64,000 nt of DNA from Rhabditophanes sp. KR3021 (lineage: Eukaryota > Nematoda > Chromadorea > Rhabditida > Alloionematidae). The notes under the pieces were generated by a model. The model was given only the letters and a program-made list of their open reading frames with translations, was not told the origin of the DNA and made no database searches. The stretch covers positions 5,084,001-5,148,000 of the forward strand of contig CAUJLY010000001.1 in the NCBI GenBank assembly GCA_963281155.1, in the 5' to 3' direction. Below are positions 33,363 through 46,110 of this stretch, one piece after another. Each line of letters begins with the position of its first letter. Position 1 is the first letter of the stretch. Made by a program: the position numbers and the translations under genes.

Positions 33363-36179
33363 CTGAAAATGAATTATTTAAATAAAATATAACAGATTTG
33401 ACAGCTAAAATTCAACACAAATATTGTATGTATCTGAATATTTGCTTAACGTATTTCAAAAACTGTAAATAAATTTCAAATTTCCATTTATAAAGCAATA
33501 ATAGAAGTTAATTTAATTTTAAGCAATTTTTTCCCTTTCAATAATATTCTAAACACTTAAAATACTTTCGAAAACAGAATATTTCGCAATACTTTAACGA
33601 GTTTCCTTAAACAAAACATAATAAAGCAGACAAATTTAATTGAATTTATTTCTCACAAACTAAATATTTTTCAACAATATTGGACTATTTGGAATGTTAT
33701 TGGCTTAATAAAGGCTTTATTAAACAACCATATTATTTCATGACAATATAAATATACTCATAAATATCACCATCAATATGTTCCCTACTAGATATGATAA
33801 AAATGGCGATGACTACTTAAAAGGCTAATTATGTTATAATCCAGAGAGACCTTAAATAGGATCATCATTCTATGCATTGGCTCATTTATTTTCTAAAAAT
33901 TTAAAATATTATTAGAAATAGCTTGCAATTTGACGCCAAAGAAGAGAGTATTTGCGGTTCAATAATATGCATAGTATCAATGATTCGAAAGGTGTTACAA
34001 AAAGTATTATTATTACAATATTCATAGTATAGTAAATGTATTTGTTGTCCGCATTTAGGAAAAGTATAAAGCCATTGCCGAAGAATAGCACTTATGAAAA
34101 AATTTACATATTAAATACTTAGTTCATGGATGAAAAATTTGTTGTATTTTAAGTAATCTAAAATGGGGAAAGCAGCTGTAATGTAACGTAAGCGGAAGTT
34201 AGTTAATCCAAAGGATGTAATAATAATTAGCTTCTGTAAAATTGGGCCAGCCTTAGTTTGATTAGGGAAACATGATAAACTTGCACCACACTTCTTTTCA
34301 AAAGAATTGAAATTATTTTTTTATAAATCAAGAAAGAAGATGGGAGTAAACTACTTAGAAAAGATAACAAATACCTTCTAGCTAATTTAAAGAGACAAAG
34401 TAAACTTAGTTGATGTTGAACATTAATTTAACACATTTTAGATATAAATTACACATTAATAAGTGGATTTTTTAATATCACATTTAATACATGACAGCTG
34501 GTGGTGGCTTGTCCTATGTAATATAAAGACGGAGACAAATTTATATTGTCAATTCATCTTTATTAGCTTATTGTAAAGGATTAGAGTAATGGTACATATA
34601 CGTATTTAATATTTTTTATTAAATGCTAATCAAGTACAATGAGTTAATTGAACCGAATGAAATATAAATCGAACTGGAATATAGTATAAAGTAAACCGCT
34701 ATATGAATTGACACTACCTTTTATAACTGTCAATATAATAATCGTTTTGATTACTTCACTATTCTAAGCTGTTAAATAATGCAATTTGCCACACTTTTAC
34801 AAGTCGTAAATAAATACAAATAATCGTCTGGATAAACTAAAGTAAAAGAAGAATTAGTATGAATGAGCAATATAAGGATTTGTTTTTGTATAAATTCATC
34901 CTAGAGAAGCAATTGCACTTTGAACATATGGATATTTTATGACCCATAAATTTCATTTAAACATGTTTTGATATTAATAAAGCTTGTACATAATTATTTA
35001 TTATCATTTATTAAAGTTTATGATTATTTGTGTAAGTTAAGCCTATAATTTATTATTGTTTTACATATTTAGATTAAACCATCAATTGGCGGCTTTTAAT
35101 TCACCCAAATGATATAAATTTGGATGTTATGCGAAATTTACATTGCATAGAATAGGTTGTAAATAATCAAATTTAGTGAAGTAACAATGTATAAAGTTTT
35201 GTCATAATTTAATCTCAGTTATTATCTTTAATTCCTTGATTTTCAAAATGAAGGAGACTTCACGCCATGTTGCTGTATCAAATGATGAGGTTAACAAGTT
35301 TTTTACGGATTAATGCAAGAACAAGCCTAGTGGACCAGACGACATAAGAAGAATAGAGGAGGCAATGTAGAGAAAAATGAGGCAAAAAATAAAATTGAAC
35401 CGAAATCTATGCGAACTCCTAAAAAGGGAAAATACAGTGTCAAGAAAAACAAGCCGTCTGTCCAAAAGAATGCCAACTCAAAAAACAGGACGAGAGCTCT
35501 AAGAAGCATGATCGCAATTCAAAAAAAGCAAGGCTACCAAACGTATCAATGGACAACCTGAGGAAATATCGAGCAAGATGGATCAAAAGGAGCTAAAGAA
35601 AATGGAGGAATTGATGCTAACATGGAATCAAACTTTGCAATTTATTACTGGCTTGTCAGAATGGAAAGCAGAAATTACCAACCAACCTGGATAGATTCCA
35701 ATCTCTCGATGTTATGATTGAAAGAAATGAAAAGTTTGAGTTAAAAATGTTTTCCAAGTTACGTTGAGATCCATCATCTTAGTTTCCAACCAAGAAGATA
35801 ATTCAATTAAATTAATGATGAGAAACACGAATCTATTGTGGAATTTACAAACGAACGTGAAATGTTCGAATATAATTTTCTTAATCCTGCTATTGCAACA
35901 AAACTCCTTACACTCAACCAATTGGTCCAACATTGTTGAAACCAGAGCTAGAAAATGCGGGTACTTCCAAGTAGGGTACAATTTAACCACCACAATAACA
36001 AAACTAACTCTACACTTTAATGGCTTCTTTTATAGAAATTAATCCAGAATTTATCTGCATTTATTCGGTATTTAATAAACTTGACACTTTACTAAGGAGC
36101 CAGAATAATAAAAGTTCATTTGTGTACAGTTGGATATTTTAAATATTTTATTTTACATTTTTATTTTTTACGTTACAAA
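33363..36179. other. AT-rich region with decayed lysine-rich coding remnant at 35248-35940
   Basis: Mostly featureless. On the plus strand from ATG at 35248 (MKETSRHVAVSNDEVNKFF) a Lys-rich, repeatedly frame-broken reading can be followed: TPKKGKYSVKKNKPSVQKN, SNFAIYYWL, and at about 35850-35930 NEREMFEYNFLNPAIATKLL. The last piece faintly resembles the VLNPQVNSQVAQLIL end of element copies D, G and J, so this may be a very old copy of that family. The match is weak and no host intron is identified. Confidence 0.25.
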
Positions 36180-37367
36180 TTATTTATACTTTGGATATAA
36201 TTCCGTATCAAACAAATCATAGTCAAAAATTTTAAATATTTTGCCGACTAAAAATAGTTCTTGCTCACGTTCATTGTATGCTCTTGAGTTCTCAATTAAT
36301 TTTGAGATTTGGATTAGTCTCCATGCGTAATTTTCAATATTTTGATGGTAAAAATAGTAGTTGTGCATTTCTGTCGCACTAATCTTCAATAGCTTTTCAT
36401 GATGTTTAGATATTTCCTGACTTATATTACTCATATTTTTTCTTGAATATAAAATTTGAAGGATAATAAAAGCCAATTCTGTATCATTTAAGCGTAGACT
36501 CTTCATTGGTAAGTATATAAACTCGACGATAAAATCTAACGGTGCCGCGAATAATCGAGACACTTCTTCTGCGACTTCTGGAGTTGTAGAATATTCTGTA
36601 AACAATAATGGCTCATGTCTGTGGGCGCTTTTATTATCAAACATAATAAGTACTTCCTCATTATCAAAGCCAAATGTGGTCATTGAATAGTGCAATGTAA
36701 TTATCATTTCGAAACAACCCCAAAAATCTTTAAAATACAAGTATTTTGTTTCAAAATCAAGATTGTAGAAATTAGGCAAGTGCATTAATAGTTCCGCACA
36801 GTGGAGCATAAATTTTTCCCAGAACACGCAAAAATCTTTTAACGGCATTTGCTGTGTTATAGTTATTGCCATTGGATCTGTTTTGTCCATATTCATTGCT
36901 TTAACGAAATATTGCAAACCTTGAGTTGCTTTCTGCAGACACGTCAAATGGATACCATTTAATTTTGTTTCTCCATACATTGGCCGTCTAAAAATGTCTT
37001 CTATATTTTTTAGGGTATCTTTTAAATCATAGTGCACTTTGTTATCCTTGACTTCTATACTTCTTCCAAGAGTTGTAGAGTAAATTTGTTGGGATGGAGT
37101 ATTTTCATAAATAGGTTTGTCATTGTCCGGTTCTAAATTTGACTCTGATTTTAGTTGCAATCCTGCTTTCTGACAAGCTACAAAGCGACAATATCTGCAT
37201 GCGGATCTAGAATCTGGCGTGATTTTGCAGTCTTTTGTCAGGCGCCGGCACTTATATACAGCTTTTGATGCGACGGATCGGCGGTAGAACATAGCATCCT
37301 TCCTACAACAATTCACAGAAAAATGAACTCTATTAGTTGAAACGCCACATACTAAACAAGTATCCAT
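36180..37367 (-). CDS. Divergent nematode nuclear hormone receptor
   Basis: Single-exon gene of 395 codons with ATG at 37367 and TAA at 36180. The N-terminal DNA-binding domain (residues 4-70) is nematode-type. Finger 1 reads CLVCGVSTNRVHFSVNCC, the P-box region CRKDAMFYRRS, and finger 2 contains YKCRRLTKDC and CRYCRFVACQKAGL. The fourth zinc ligand of finger 1, normally Cys in CxxC-AAFFRR, is Asp here. The ligand-binding domain (about 150-380) keeps DFCVFWEKFMLHCAELLMHL and LRLNDTELAFIILQILYS, the conserved helix 3-5 and helix 8 segments. It is presumably a transcription factor of the expanded HNF4-derived nematode group. The lack of introns is unusual next to its neighbours and could mean retroduplication. 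Confidence 0.85.
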   Translation of the reverse strand: MDTCLVCGVSTNRVHFSVNCCRKDAMFYRRSVASKAVYKCRRLTKDCKITPDSRSACRYCRFVACQKAGLQLKSESNLEPDNDKPIYENTPSQQIYSTTLGRSIEVKDNKVHYDLKDTLKNIEDIFRRPMYGETKLNGIHLTCLQKATQGLQYFVKAMNMDKTDPMAITITQQMPLKDFCVFWEKFMLHCAELLMHLPNFYNLDFETKYLYFKDFWGCFEMIITLHYSMTTFGFDNEEVLIMFDNKSAHRHEPLLFTEYSTTPEVAEEVSRLFAAPLDFIVEFIYLPMKSLRLNDTELAFIILQILYSRKNMSNISQEISKHHEKLLKISATEMHNYYFYHQNIENYAWRLIQISKLIENSRAYNEREQELFLVGKIFKIFDYDLFDTELYPKYK

Positions 37368-38196
37368 TACTTAAAATATTAATAAAAATAGTTCCATGTA
37401 AATGTTTGACAACTGGAATGGAAAATGATATCACAGCGTAAAAGTCTTATGTCTTCAACGATAACAAATTATCAGTCGATCAATAGTGTACTACCTTGTT
37501 AATGGTTTGTTTATTCTATATTTTAACAACCTAAAAGCTCAGCGTATCGAATATTCAATGTATTATAAATGTGATTTACGTACATAGGAAATGTTGTTGA
37601 ATGAGTACGAAATTGATGCAAAAAGTTACTTGCTTAATGTAACAGAAATGATCAATTTTGTGCAACAACTTAATTGACTTTATTTTAATATAATAACCTA
37701 TTAAAAGACGTCTGTTTTATTTATCAACAGATATAACCTTTAATGGGTGTTTTATGTATGTTAATACTGCATTTATCATGCTTATTTTGATTAAACCATA
37801 TTATTAAAATAAGCAAAAATAAGAGGTGGTATCAAAGGTTGTCACATTCAAAATAGATTGAAAGAAGGACATGAATGCATTGGAAACTAAACGTTTTCAA
37901 TCTAATCATCATTGTCGTTATTTATCCAACAAAAATAAAGCTATCATATGCTCAAACTACATAGTGTATTTTAGCATTTAATTATTGAAGTTGATGACAA
38001 GATATTGTAGAATGTGTTAGTACATAAATTGCGGCACTTATTTCGAATATATGATATTCCAAAGGTGAACGTCTAAGGAAGAATTTGGATTTTGATTACA
38101 AATTTTTGCTGCTCGTTTATCATTTAATTCATCCCATTCATCACCTATCTCGTTTTTTGGAGTTGATAATTGTACGAAAAATATTATCAGTGCAAA
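37368..38196. other. Intergenic between divergent genes
   Basis: AT-rich spacer between the nuclear receptor (-) and separase (+), presumably containing both promoters. No open frame or repeat of note. Confidence 0.5.
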
Positions 38197-41100
38197 ATGG
38201 TGTCTACGGATGGGTCACAATCAGTTAAAGAAGACAAAATTCTGGAAAAAATGGAAAAACTAACTGAACATTGCTATCGACTAGTTAAAGCTGTTTTTGA
38301 TGATCAACAAACGTCTGCCGTAAATGTATGTTCTATATTTGGTTACTTTATTGTATTTTTAACTTTCAGGTCATGAAATATATCAATGACTCTAAAATTG
38401 AAGTTACGTTTATAACCGACGAAGATATGAAAGAGCAAATTCGAATAGAGCACATGCAAAAAGTTATGTTGGCAATGAGTGACGTCAAACGAAATCATCT
38501 AATTGGTGAAGGATATGAGGTGGTTATAAAACAACTAATTCCACTCATGAAAGAGAACTTCCAAAGAATGAGCAAGATTAGTTTGGAGAAAGTAGTTGTC
38601 ATACTCCGTCAATTTGCAACGTACTTTATGTTCGTAGGAGATTATACTCGGGCATGTAATATACTGCTATTTATCCTCTTTGTCAAATCAAATGACCATA
38701 TGGCAAAAATGGCTTTGTTAAAGATAGTCACAAGTACAAACGATCTTCATTTTATGAGGAAAGTTGTCCAAATTTGTGAAAAAGAAGACGGACTCAAAAA
38801 TCCTGGGGTTGATACAAAATACGTGTTCAAAGCCTACCGTTTGTTGTATTTGGCAAAAGTTGCTACCAAAGATGAAGGGAGACAAAGCCTTGTCAAAGAA
38901 ATTCTTGCCTTTGAAGCTGAATTAAATAGTAAAAAGCCTCGTTCCGTGTCAGGCTATGAAGCGCTAATTAGCTTGTCGCTTGCCAAAATTGCATTGATAT
39001 CATCAAAACATGGTAACAAACTTGGGCTAGATTCAATAGGTACTATCAAAACTTATATTGTAGAAAAATTAATGGCCTCTGTCTTGTTCCATTACAATAA
39101 AGGAACCTTCATAAATGACAATCCTATTCTGTTTGATATGCAAATGAAAAGTGATCACTTCGTTGCTTACATATCAACCCTAGCTTTGTATTTCGATTTG
39201 GTGGATCAAAGTATTTGTGATTATCGTGATTCTGGTGATATGAAGCAAGCAATGTCCTTTTTCACCCTGGCTTTGTCATACTCCCTAAGAAGTGGATGTA
39301 AAGAAAGACTAGCCATTTCAATGAATACAGGTTCGATTCTCAACAATTACGTCAGGAGAAGTAAAGTAATGGGATTATTGCATGCATTAGTCCTGTTTGA
39401 GCATTCGTCAAGAGAAAAATCCGCTCCATTAAAAGCTCTTGAAAATGAAAGAATACATGCCACTAGATCAAGATCAAAGGAGACTATTACGGAGGAAATA
39501 GTTTCGAACCGCAAAATATGTACTGCTTTAGAGGAAATTTCCCAAACAACGGGTAGTAACATTTTATTCCACGCATATGATTGTGGATGCGTCAGTTGCT
39601 CAAAGTTGAGTAGGAGTCCCAAGACCAAACTGTCCCGAATACATGCTGTATTTATTTTGGAGCAATTGTCTGAAACTATTTCAGATACAAGTTCCTTGAT
39701 GGCTTATTTCGCTGATTTTCAAACAATATCACAGGAGTTTATGGTTTTGTGGAATGAGATGCGAATGAAGATTGGAACTCCTAAATCAAGCGACGGAACA
39801 ATAGAAGACACAACTATCAGCATGCAAATCTTAAATGCAATTACTCTTGTGGTAGCTAGAAATTTTTCAAATATAGAAACTGATCGTGTCAAGCTTTTAT
39901 TGGACTTTGCGAAACTTTACACGAAGAAACAGTATGATATTTTCTTCAAGTACAAGCTCTTTTTCATAGTGTTGGCAGTAAAGATATCCTACCGTTCTTT
40001 TATGATTCTTCCGTGTTATTGTTATTTGTCAGATGAAACCGGTATGGTAAATTTATTGAATAACTTCGACAAAGTATCAATAAGCAGAAACAACACAGAT
40101 GTAAGTAAATTGGCATTTGAATCAAAAACTCAAAAAGAAAAAACTGATGTTATACTGAAAAGCTTGAACGACAATACTCTTGATGCTAGTATAAATCTTA
40201 AAAGTGAAATGAAACTTCGCCAAAACAATAACAAGTACACGTTTAGGACTGTCAAGTCCAGTCTGACCACTGCCAACAAAGAAGCAATGAATGGAACTGT
40301 TATTTCGCTAATGGCCCTTTTCGAAGAAAACATTCACTGCAAAGATGTTGAATGGAAGCGAGCTTTGTTTACACTAATTCTTAGACTATCCTTGTTCACT
40401 ACCATTGATAAATGGAAGCTCGCGTGGATTGTTGCTGAGAGTAACAATACCATCTTTTCTGCTTCACATGCAAAGAATTCAGCCAAAGAAAATACAAAGC
40501 TGGAGTTTAAGGATGCGGATCATTTTAAGAATCAAATTTTAAAGCTTGCTTCGAAAGATGTCACAATCACTCGACTGATTGTGGATGATGAAAATGTTTT
40601 ATGGATGATGAAGCTACACCAATCCCACGACCCTTTAATTGTACCATGCAAGAAATTAAGCTCCAATTATTTCAATGTTCGCTTGCTCAACTACCACACT
40701 GTTCATGACAACTTGACCAAAGAAGCTGGCTTGACTACGGGAAATTTCTTTTGGGCAGTTCGGCATGGACTTGAAGAAACCTTGAAACACTTGTCCACAA
40801 CTATCGAGAAAGAACTGTTTGGACCGCTTCAATATCTGATTCTGCCGTATAAAGTATGTGAGGGTACATCAATTAAAAAATTCATTGATGCAATGGAGAA
40901 GGGAAAGTTCCCTGAAGAAGTTGCATCGAGTTTAGCAATTGCATCTGTTTTCGTGGATGCCACAATATGGGCTGATTTAATAAAATGCTTGTCGGAATTG
41001 TATGAGCCTGTGAAGAGCAATTTTATTAGTCAAGCCATTCAAAGACACGAAATTATTTCCAAAAGTTTATTTGAACTATACAAAAGGAACAAAATGTTGC

Positions 41101-41870
41101 CTGAAAAATACGACGCTATCTTGAAGGAATGTGATGCAGGAAGTATGTGTGATGGTAAATCAATCACTATTTTGATATTGGATGCAGATATGACATTGTA
41201 CCCGTGGGAAATGATGGAAGTCTTCAAATTTAGCCCGATGGTGTGCCGTTCCACCTCACTCTCAACATTTGTCAATCGTTATGGAGGTCAAGATGATGCA
41301 CGATGCATTGATACAGACAAGTCATACTACGTAATTGATCCAAAGGGAGATTTACCTGAAACAAGAAACTGGATGCTGGATAAGCTAAAAACAATAAAAT
41401 GGGAAGGAGTTAGCTGTGAGTATCCCAAACCGGAGACGATTTTGAGTATTGCTGAAAATAAGGATGCATTTGTTTACATTGGTCATGGGAATGGTCGCAA
41501 AATGTACAAACAAGCTTTGAAGGAGAGAAAGTTTAATGCCGTAGCTTTTTTGATGGGATGTAGTAGTGTTAAAATGGGACTGTCTCGGAACTCCTACTTT
41601 TATTCCGATTTTGTGGATCAGTACTTCACTTCAAAAGGGCCTGCTGTAGTTGGATGTGCTTGGTTGGTAACAGACCGTGAAATCAACAAATACTTTGACT
41701 ATATCTTTGAGAATTCCTTCAAACTAAACACATCTATTGAAGGGAAGCCAAATGAGAAAAAGAGTTTGACCTCATTGTTGTCACTATTAGTGAATGCCAG
41801 GAAACATGTCCGCTTACAGTACTTAACAGCAGCATCTGTTATTGTTTATGGAATCCCATTGTCTATGTAA
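38197..41870 (+). CDS. sep-1: Separase (cohesin-cleaving protease)
   Basis: Two exons, 38197-38325 and 38370-41870, joined in phase 0; 1209 aa, close to the size of the C. elegans enzyme. Separase cleaves the kleisin subunit of cohesin at anaphase onset and is held inactive by securin. The C-terminal clan-CD protease domain is complete: catalytic His in VYIGHGNG (His about 1082), catalytic Cys in AFLMGCSSV (Cys about 1107), ILDADMTLYPWEMME upstream and GPAVVGCAWLVTDREI downstream. The N-terminal 750 residues are helical and divergent, as expected. The 3.5-kb second exon without introns is notable in a genome with many introns. Identification is secure. Confidence 0.95.
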
Positions 41871-42420
41871 CTTGATAAGTTTATCAGATCAATATCCATG
41901 TAATTGAAATAAGTTTAAAAGATGAATATACTTTAATTGAAATTAATTTATAAGGTCAATATATTTGTAATTAAAATATGTCTATAAGGTGAATTTACTT
42001 GTAATTGAAATAAGTTTATGCGATGGATATGTTTATATATTAGCTGCCAAAATAATAATAAATAAAACATTTAGATGTTTAATACAAATAAATACTTGAT
42101 AATTATGTACAACTTCAAAGTATCTTTTGGATAATCTATTCAATTAAATTATCAACTCCCAATTACTTAGTGTGTTTCGTTAATTCTTTGCTTTTTTTAA
42201 ATCGTTTGATCAATTGCTACAACTTTGAAGAGACAGCGTATGTGATACGTTAAGATTAACAGTATAATAATTGTCCGCCATATGTTTGTATGATTGGCAA
42301 AATACATTAATTGGTTAGATAGGAAATTATGCATTTGAAGGGAAGTTTAATGACAAGTAAATAGTAAATGACTTAAATAATATTAGTGTGCTTATAATAT
42401 AAAGATGATGTATTGTATAT
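41871..42420. repeat. Intergenic region with a 34-bp degenerate tandem repeat
   Basis: Between the convergent stops of separase and PAPS synthase. From about 41876 to 42030 four to five imperfect copies of a roughly 34-bp unit are seen (aagtttataaggtcaata followed by tgtaattgaaat). The remainder is plain AT-rich DNA with AATAAA signals near 42058. Confidence 0.6.
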
Positions 42421-45400
42421 TTAGGCTTGGTTTAATTTTTGATAATAGTTCTTAAGAACATTCCACGCAGATGGGGCCATAAACCCTGATGGAGGTTCCT
42501 CTCCAGTCTTGGCATAGTTTCTCATTTGAGTCCCCGATATCTCGAGAAAGTCATCTTTTCTTTGGGGATCAAAATAAGCCATAGCTTTGGCTTTTGTGTC
42601 ATATGCTGCTACTTTGAATGGAATGATGTTGAGATTCGATAACCCCGGAGTCATAGTCAAAACCTTAGCACCATGAGTTGGATCATACAGAGGATCTTTC
42701 TTCCCAGGATAGGCTATACCAGCTGGATCTCTTCCTACAATGTATGTATTTATGCCAGCAGCTAATCTTGCCTTTGAATGCCATTGAACTTCAGTTGGGC
42801 CAGCATAAAGCATAGGGGAGGGAAAGATAGCCAAAATAGTCCATGCTTTGTCTAAAATGCCTTCCTCAATTATAGCCTTGTGTTGTTCAATTCGAACGTG
42901 AAGTGGAACGTCATCATCCTTAGTCCATCCTCCAAGCGGATGCAGAAGGAGCATAGGATTTTTAGCTGTTGCCAACAACTTTTCTCTTGTGTCTTTCATT
43001 AGAAGAGCATGCCCATTATGAATTGGATTTCTGAGTTGAAAGGCAAATACGGAATCACACTTTTTTTCAACAAAGATGTTTTTCAATTGATTTGGAGTTA
43101 GGCGGTATTGATCCAACCCATCGTTGTAATTTATCTTTTCAAAGACTTGCAAATCTCCTCCAACACACCAATCCCCCTGACTTCTTATTAAATCAATTGT
43201 AGGATGTCTAGAATCAGTGAATCCAAATTGTCTAGCAATTCGCTCTTCTTTTCGATGACCAAAAATTTCGATATCAGACAAGATTGCAATCAACCTGTTG
43301 TCATAAAATAGAGCAACATCTTTGCTACTGATTAACTCTTCCTTTTTGTTGTCATCAATGGGCAAGACAATAGGAATAGACTGGGAAACTGGGTCTGGAA
43401 GTGCAGTTGATGTCTTATCAGGAAGTATTCCTTCCCAGCCCTTTTTTAGATCGAAGATTTGCCCAAAATGAAGACTCTGGAGATATTGCCTTTCCCGCAT
43501 AAAGCCATTCAACGGAGCTGCCCAACCTTCAGACAAAACTTGTAGCCATTGAAGGTTTGTCAAATCAAGGTCGATTCTTGTCATCTGTTTTGCAGCAGAC
43601 TTCAAGTCTAGGGCAGTTTTTTGGCTTGTAATAAATAATTCTTTCGTAGCAGCTCCAAAAACTTCTCCAAAGGACTCTTTTGGTAAAATTTCCTTCTCAA
43701 AAAGAAATTGCAGAACTTTCTCAACACATTCACTCTCAGTATGTAAATTTGTGTTTATGATTAAGTCCGAGTTTGTAGGAACTTCATACTGTGAATCAAT
43801 TCCCGTGAATCCCTTTAACTTGCCTTCTCTAGCAAGTCTATACAGCCCTTTAGGGTCTCGCCCTTCGCAGACAGTTAAAGTAGTACTTAAGTAAACTTCT
43901 AGGAAAGTTAATCCAGCTTCTTCGTGCATTGTTCTGACTAAAGCTCTGTCTTCTTCTATTGGGGAAATAAAAGAAGCCAACGCAATGGATCCACTGTCTG
44001 CAATCATAAATATACTCCTACTTAGAGTATGTGTTACTTACCTGCAAACAATTTAGCAACTTCGCCAACTCTTCTAATATTTTCACTTCTATCCTCATTT
44101 GAGAACCCCAAGTTCTTACACAAGCCATGTCTTATGTTATCTCCATCCAAGCCGTAACAAGTTATTCCCATTTTAATTAACAATTTTTCAAGCCCGAAAG
44201 AAATAGTCGTTTTCCCGGAAGCGCTCAAGCCAGTGAACCAGACTGTGCACCCTCTAAATTTGGAACCATTTCCATATGTTTCTGCTCTTTGTGATCTGTC
44301 AATTTTATGACTTTGAAACAAAATTTTATTAATATATTTAAATGTGTTTCTTGATTAAATTTTTGGTGGAATCAGATAAATTTTTGTTGTAAGGCTGTTT
44401 AAATGGCAGATAAAACTATTTAATATTATGGCTATAATTTGAATTTTAAGTAAAGCATGGTCATCTTAGACGTTTAGCAAGACATACTCATTCAAGCACT
44501 TTCAAATTTGAGCACTAAAGCCATATTTGCTTGCTAAATAAATTGAGCAAGTCATGGTTTTCGATTTAACATCATTCCGTAATCGTAGTTATATTTCCTT
44601 GTAATAATTTTAATCTTTTTTAGTGTAAGATCTGCTCGCTTGGAGTTAATTACCTAATATGGCAAAAGATGAAGGAATCAAGAGGAAAGTAAAGGAAATT
44701 ACTGGTATCCTAAAGAACCCCAGCACCGAAGTTGGCCCGAGAAAGACTTCTAAGGTTGAAGGTAGTTTCCCTGTGCCAAGATGTAATGCCGATTTGTATC
44801 ATGGACAATCAGCTGCTGGTGAGAAGAAAGAGCCACAAAAAGTGTTAGAATATAAACTTTAATTTTATAAATTATTTTAGTTCCAGTCAAACCTGCTCCA
44901 AATTTGTTTTCTCTCTTTACAAATGGAGTTGCGGAAGTCAAATGACCACCGACAACTGAAGAGATCAAGGATATCAAAAAGAAGGTTAAGATGGTAATGG
45001 GCTCTGTTCTAAGGCGGTTGAAAAGATGATCGAGTGTATCATTATAGATAAAGAAGTAGTTGAAGTAAGATTCTTGAAGATCAACGGCCAAGCATTCTGC
45101 CCCTTCAAAAACTGCTGATGCAAATGAAGCAATGTGTATTGCTGCTAATGATGATCTTCTAAACTTATCAATGGGCACTAGTGTAGACTTCGTCAATAAC
45201 CTGCAATGTGATAAAACAAAGGAAGGCATTATTTATCTGTTCTTGACAAAGCCACTTTCGAAAATCAAGGGACTTCCTACTTTAAAGCCATCTGAAAATG
45301 CTAAGGCAAATAAATGCAAAGATTGTTAGCTCCCTTTGTTCGGAATCTCTCAAAAAACACAAAGAAGTCGGATATTGTGTTAAGGAAATGCATTGTACTC

Positions 45401-46078
45401 ACTGCAGGCATTTGACGACTTCGAATTGTTTGAGAAATCACTATGTTTTGCTGGTGAATCTGAAAGAGATGGCAGACTAATTGCACACTAATACAAATTC
45501 ACCGCAAAATTAGAGAAAGGCGGTTCATTCGACAGAAAAGAGAATAGAATTAATCAAATAATCAAGACTGGACTGAAAATGATTCTCGTGATGTCGCCTG
45601 CAGTTCTAAAGAAGTAGTCGAGAATCTTTAATTCATTCTCATGGAACACTATAAGTGACAAATCACAAATTGTGAGCATGGAAAGTGCGTCTTCAAAGAA
45701 ACTTGCTTACTCAATTCAGACAATGGTTTGCAGTTGGAGCCATCTTAGCTAGAATGGTCTTTGATGCAAGAGCAATTGCTGAAACCAATTTTAATTTTTG
45801 TCCTTTTTATTTTTTGTTGTTTATTCTGAATAAATATTTTGGATTGTCTCCTATATTTTACCTAGAACAAAAAAGTTAATTAAAGTGATTAGGGTTGATT
45901 GGCGATTTGATGAGTAACATTTGTTGCCTCGTTAAATAGTTATACAAATAAACAAAAAGACGTTTTTACTTACCATTGTGTGAAAGTTTGTCTAAATTTC
46001 ACTTACCTTTGAAGAGTAACGTTTGTTGCCTAGTTAAATAATTATACAAATAAACAAAAAGACGTTTTTACTTACCAT
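42421..46078 (-). CDS. pps-1: Bifunctional PAPS synthase (APS kinase + ATP sulfurylase)
   Basis: Four exons: 46078-46076 (ATG only), 46029-46007 (23-nt microexon, ATNVTLQ), 44310-44042, 43997-42421; 1872 nt, 623 aa. The enzyme makes the sulfate donor PAPS from ATP and sulfate. The APS kinase domain comes first: P-loop [37 protein letters not shown]. The ATP sulfurylase domain follows with [14 protein letters not shown] (HNGH motif), GRDPAGI and SGTQMRNYA. The first two coding exons were found by frame and by similarity to known N-termini: [19 protein letters not shown] corresponds to the STNITYQEH...SREERA region in C. elegans. Intron 2 (44311-46006) contains antisense element copy E and a decayed duplicate of the microexon block. 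Confidence 0.93.
44659..45748 (+). pseudogene. GIY-YIG-family element (copy E) in PAPS synthase intron 2
   Basis: Antisense to the host. It starts at an ATG with a basic N-terminus ([20 protein letters not shown]) and [20 protein letters not shown] intron of about 60 bp in phase 1 ([13 protein letters not shown]) is at the same place as in copies A, C and F. Several in-frame stops and frameshifts follow. The nuclease core can still be read in pieces: [17 protein letters not shown] (YIG motif and Arg), [14 protein letters not shown], then [31 protein letters not shown], and YLLNH-like TCLLNSDNG. Copy E belongs with A and B by its CEHGKC/LLN ending. It is clearly a pseudogene. Confidence 0.6.
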
Positions 46079-46110
46079 TGTGTAAAAGTTTGTCCGAATT
46101 TTACTTACAA
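45905..46110. repeat. About 103-bp tandem duplication over PAPS synthase exon 1 / microexon
   Basis: Two direct copies, beginning at about 45909 and 46012, share gtttgttgcct, ataaacaaaaagacgttttt and acttaccattgtgt. Each copy carries, on the minus strand, ACACAATG|GTAAGT and the GCAACAAA microexon start. The copy nearer the 5' end of the host gene (46007-46078) has intact splice sites (ctag acceptor, AAAG|GTAAGT donor). The other has cgag before the microexon and AAAT|CGCC after it, so its donor is lost. The intact copy was therefore used in the gene model. Confidence 0.75.

Noticed and set aside
39347..39628. Minus-strand frames within separase, PAPS synthase and cadherin exons
   Set aside because: Shadows of long coding exons; no motif and no splice structure.
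42421..44321. PAPS synthase starting at 44321
   Set aside because: The first codon there is TTG, not ATG; the true start was traced to a microexon and ATG-only exon upstream.
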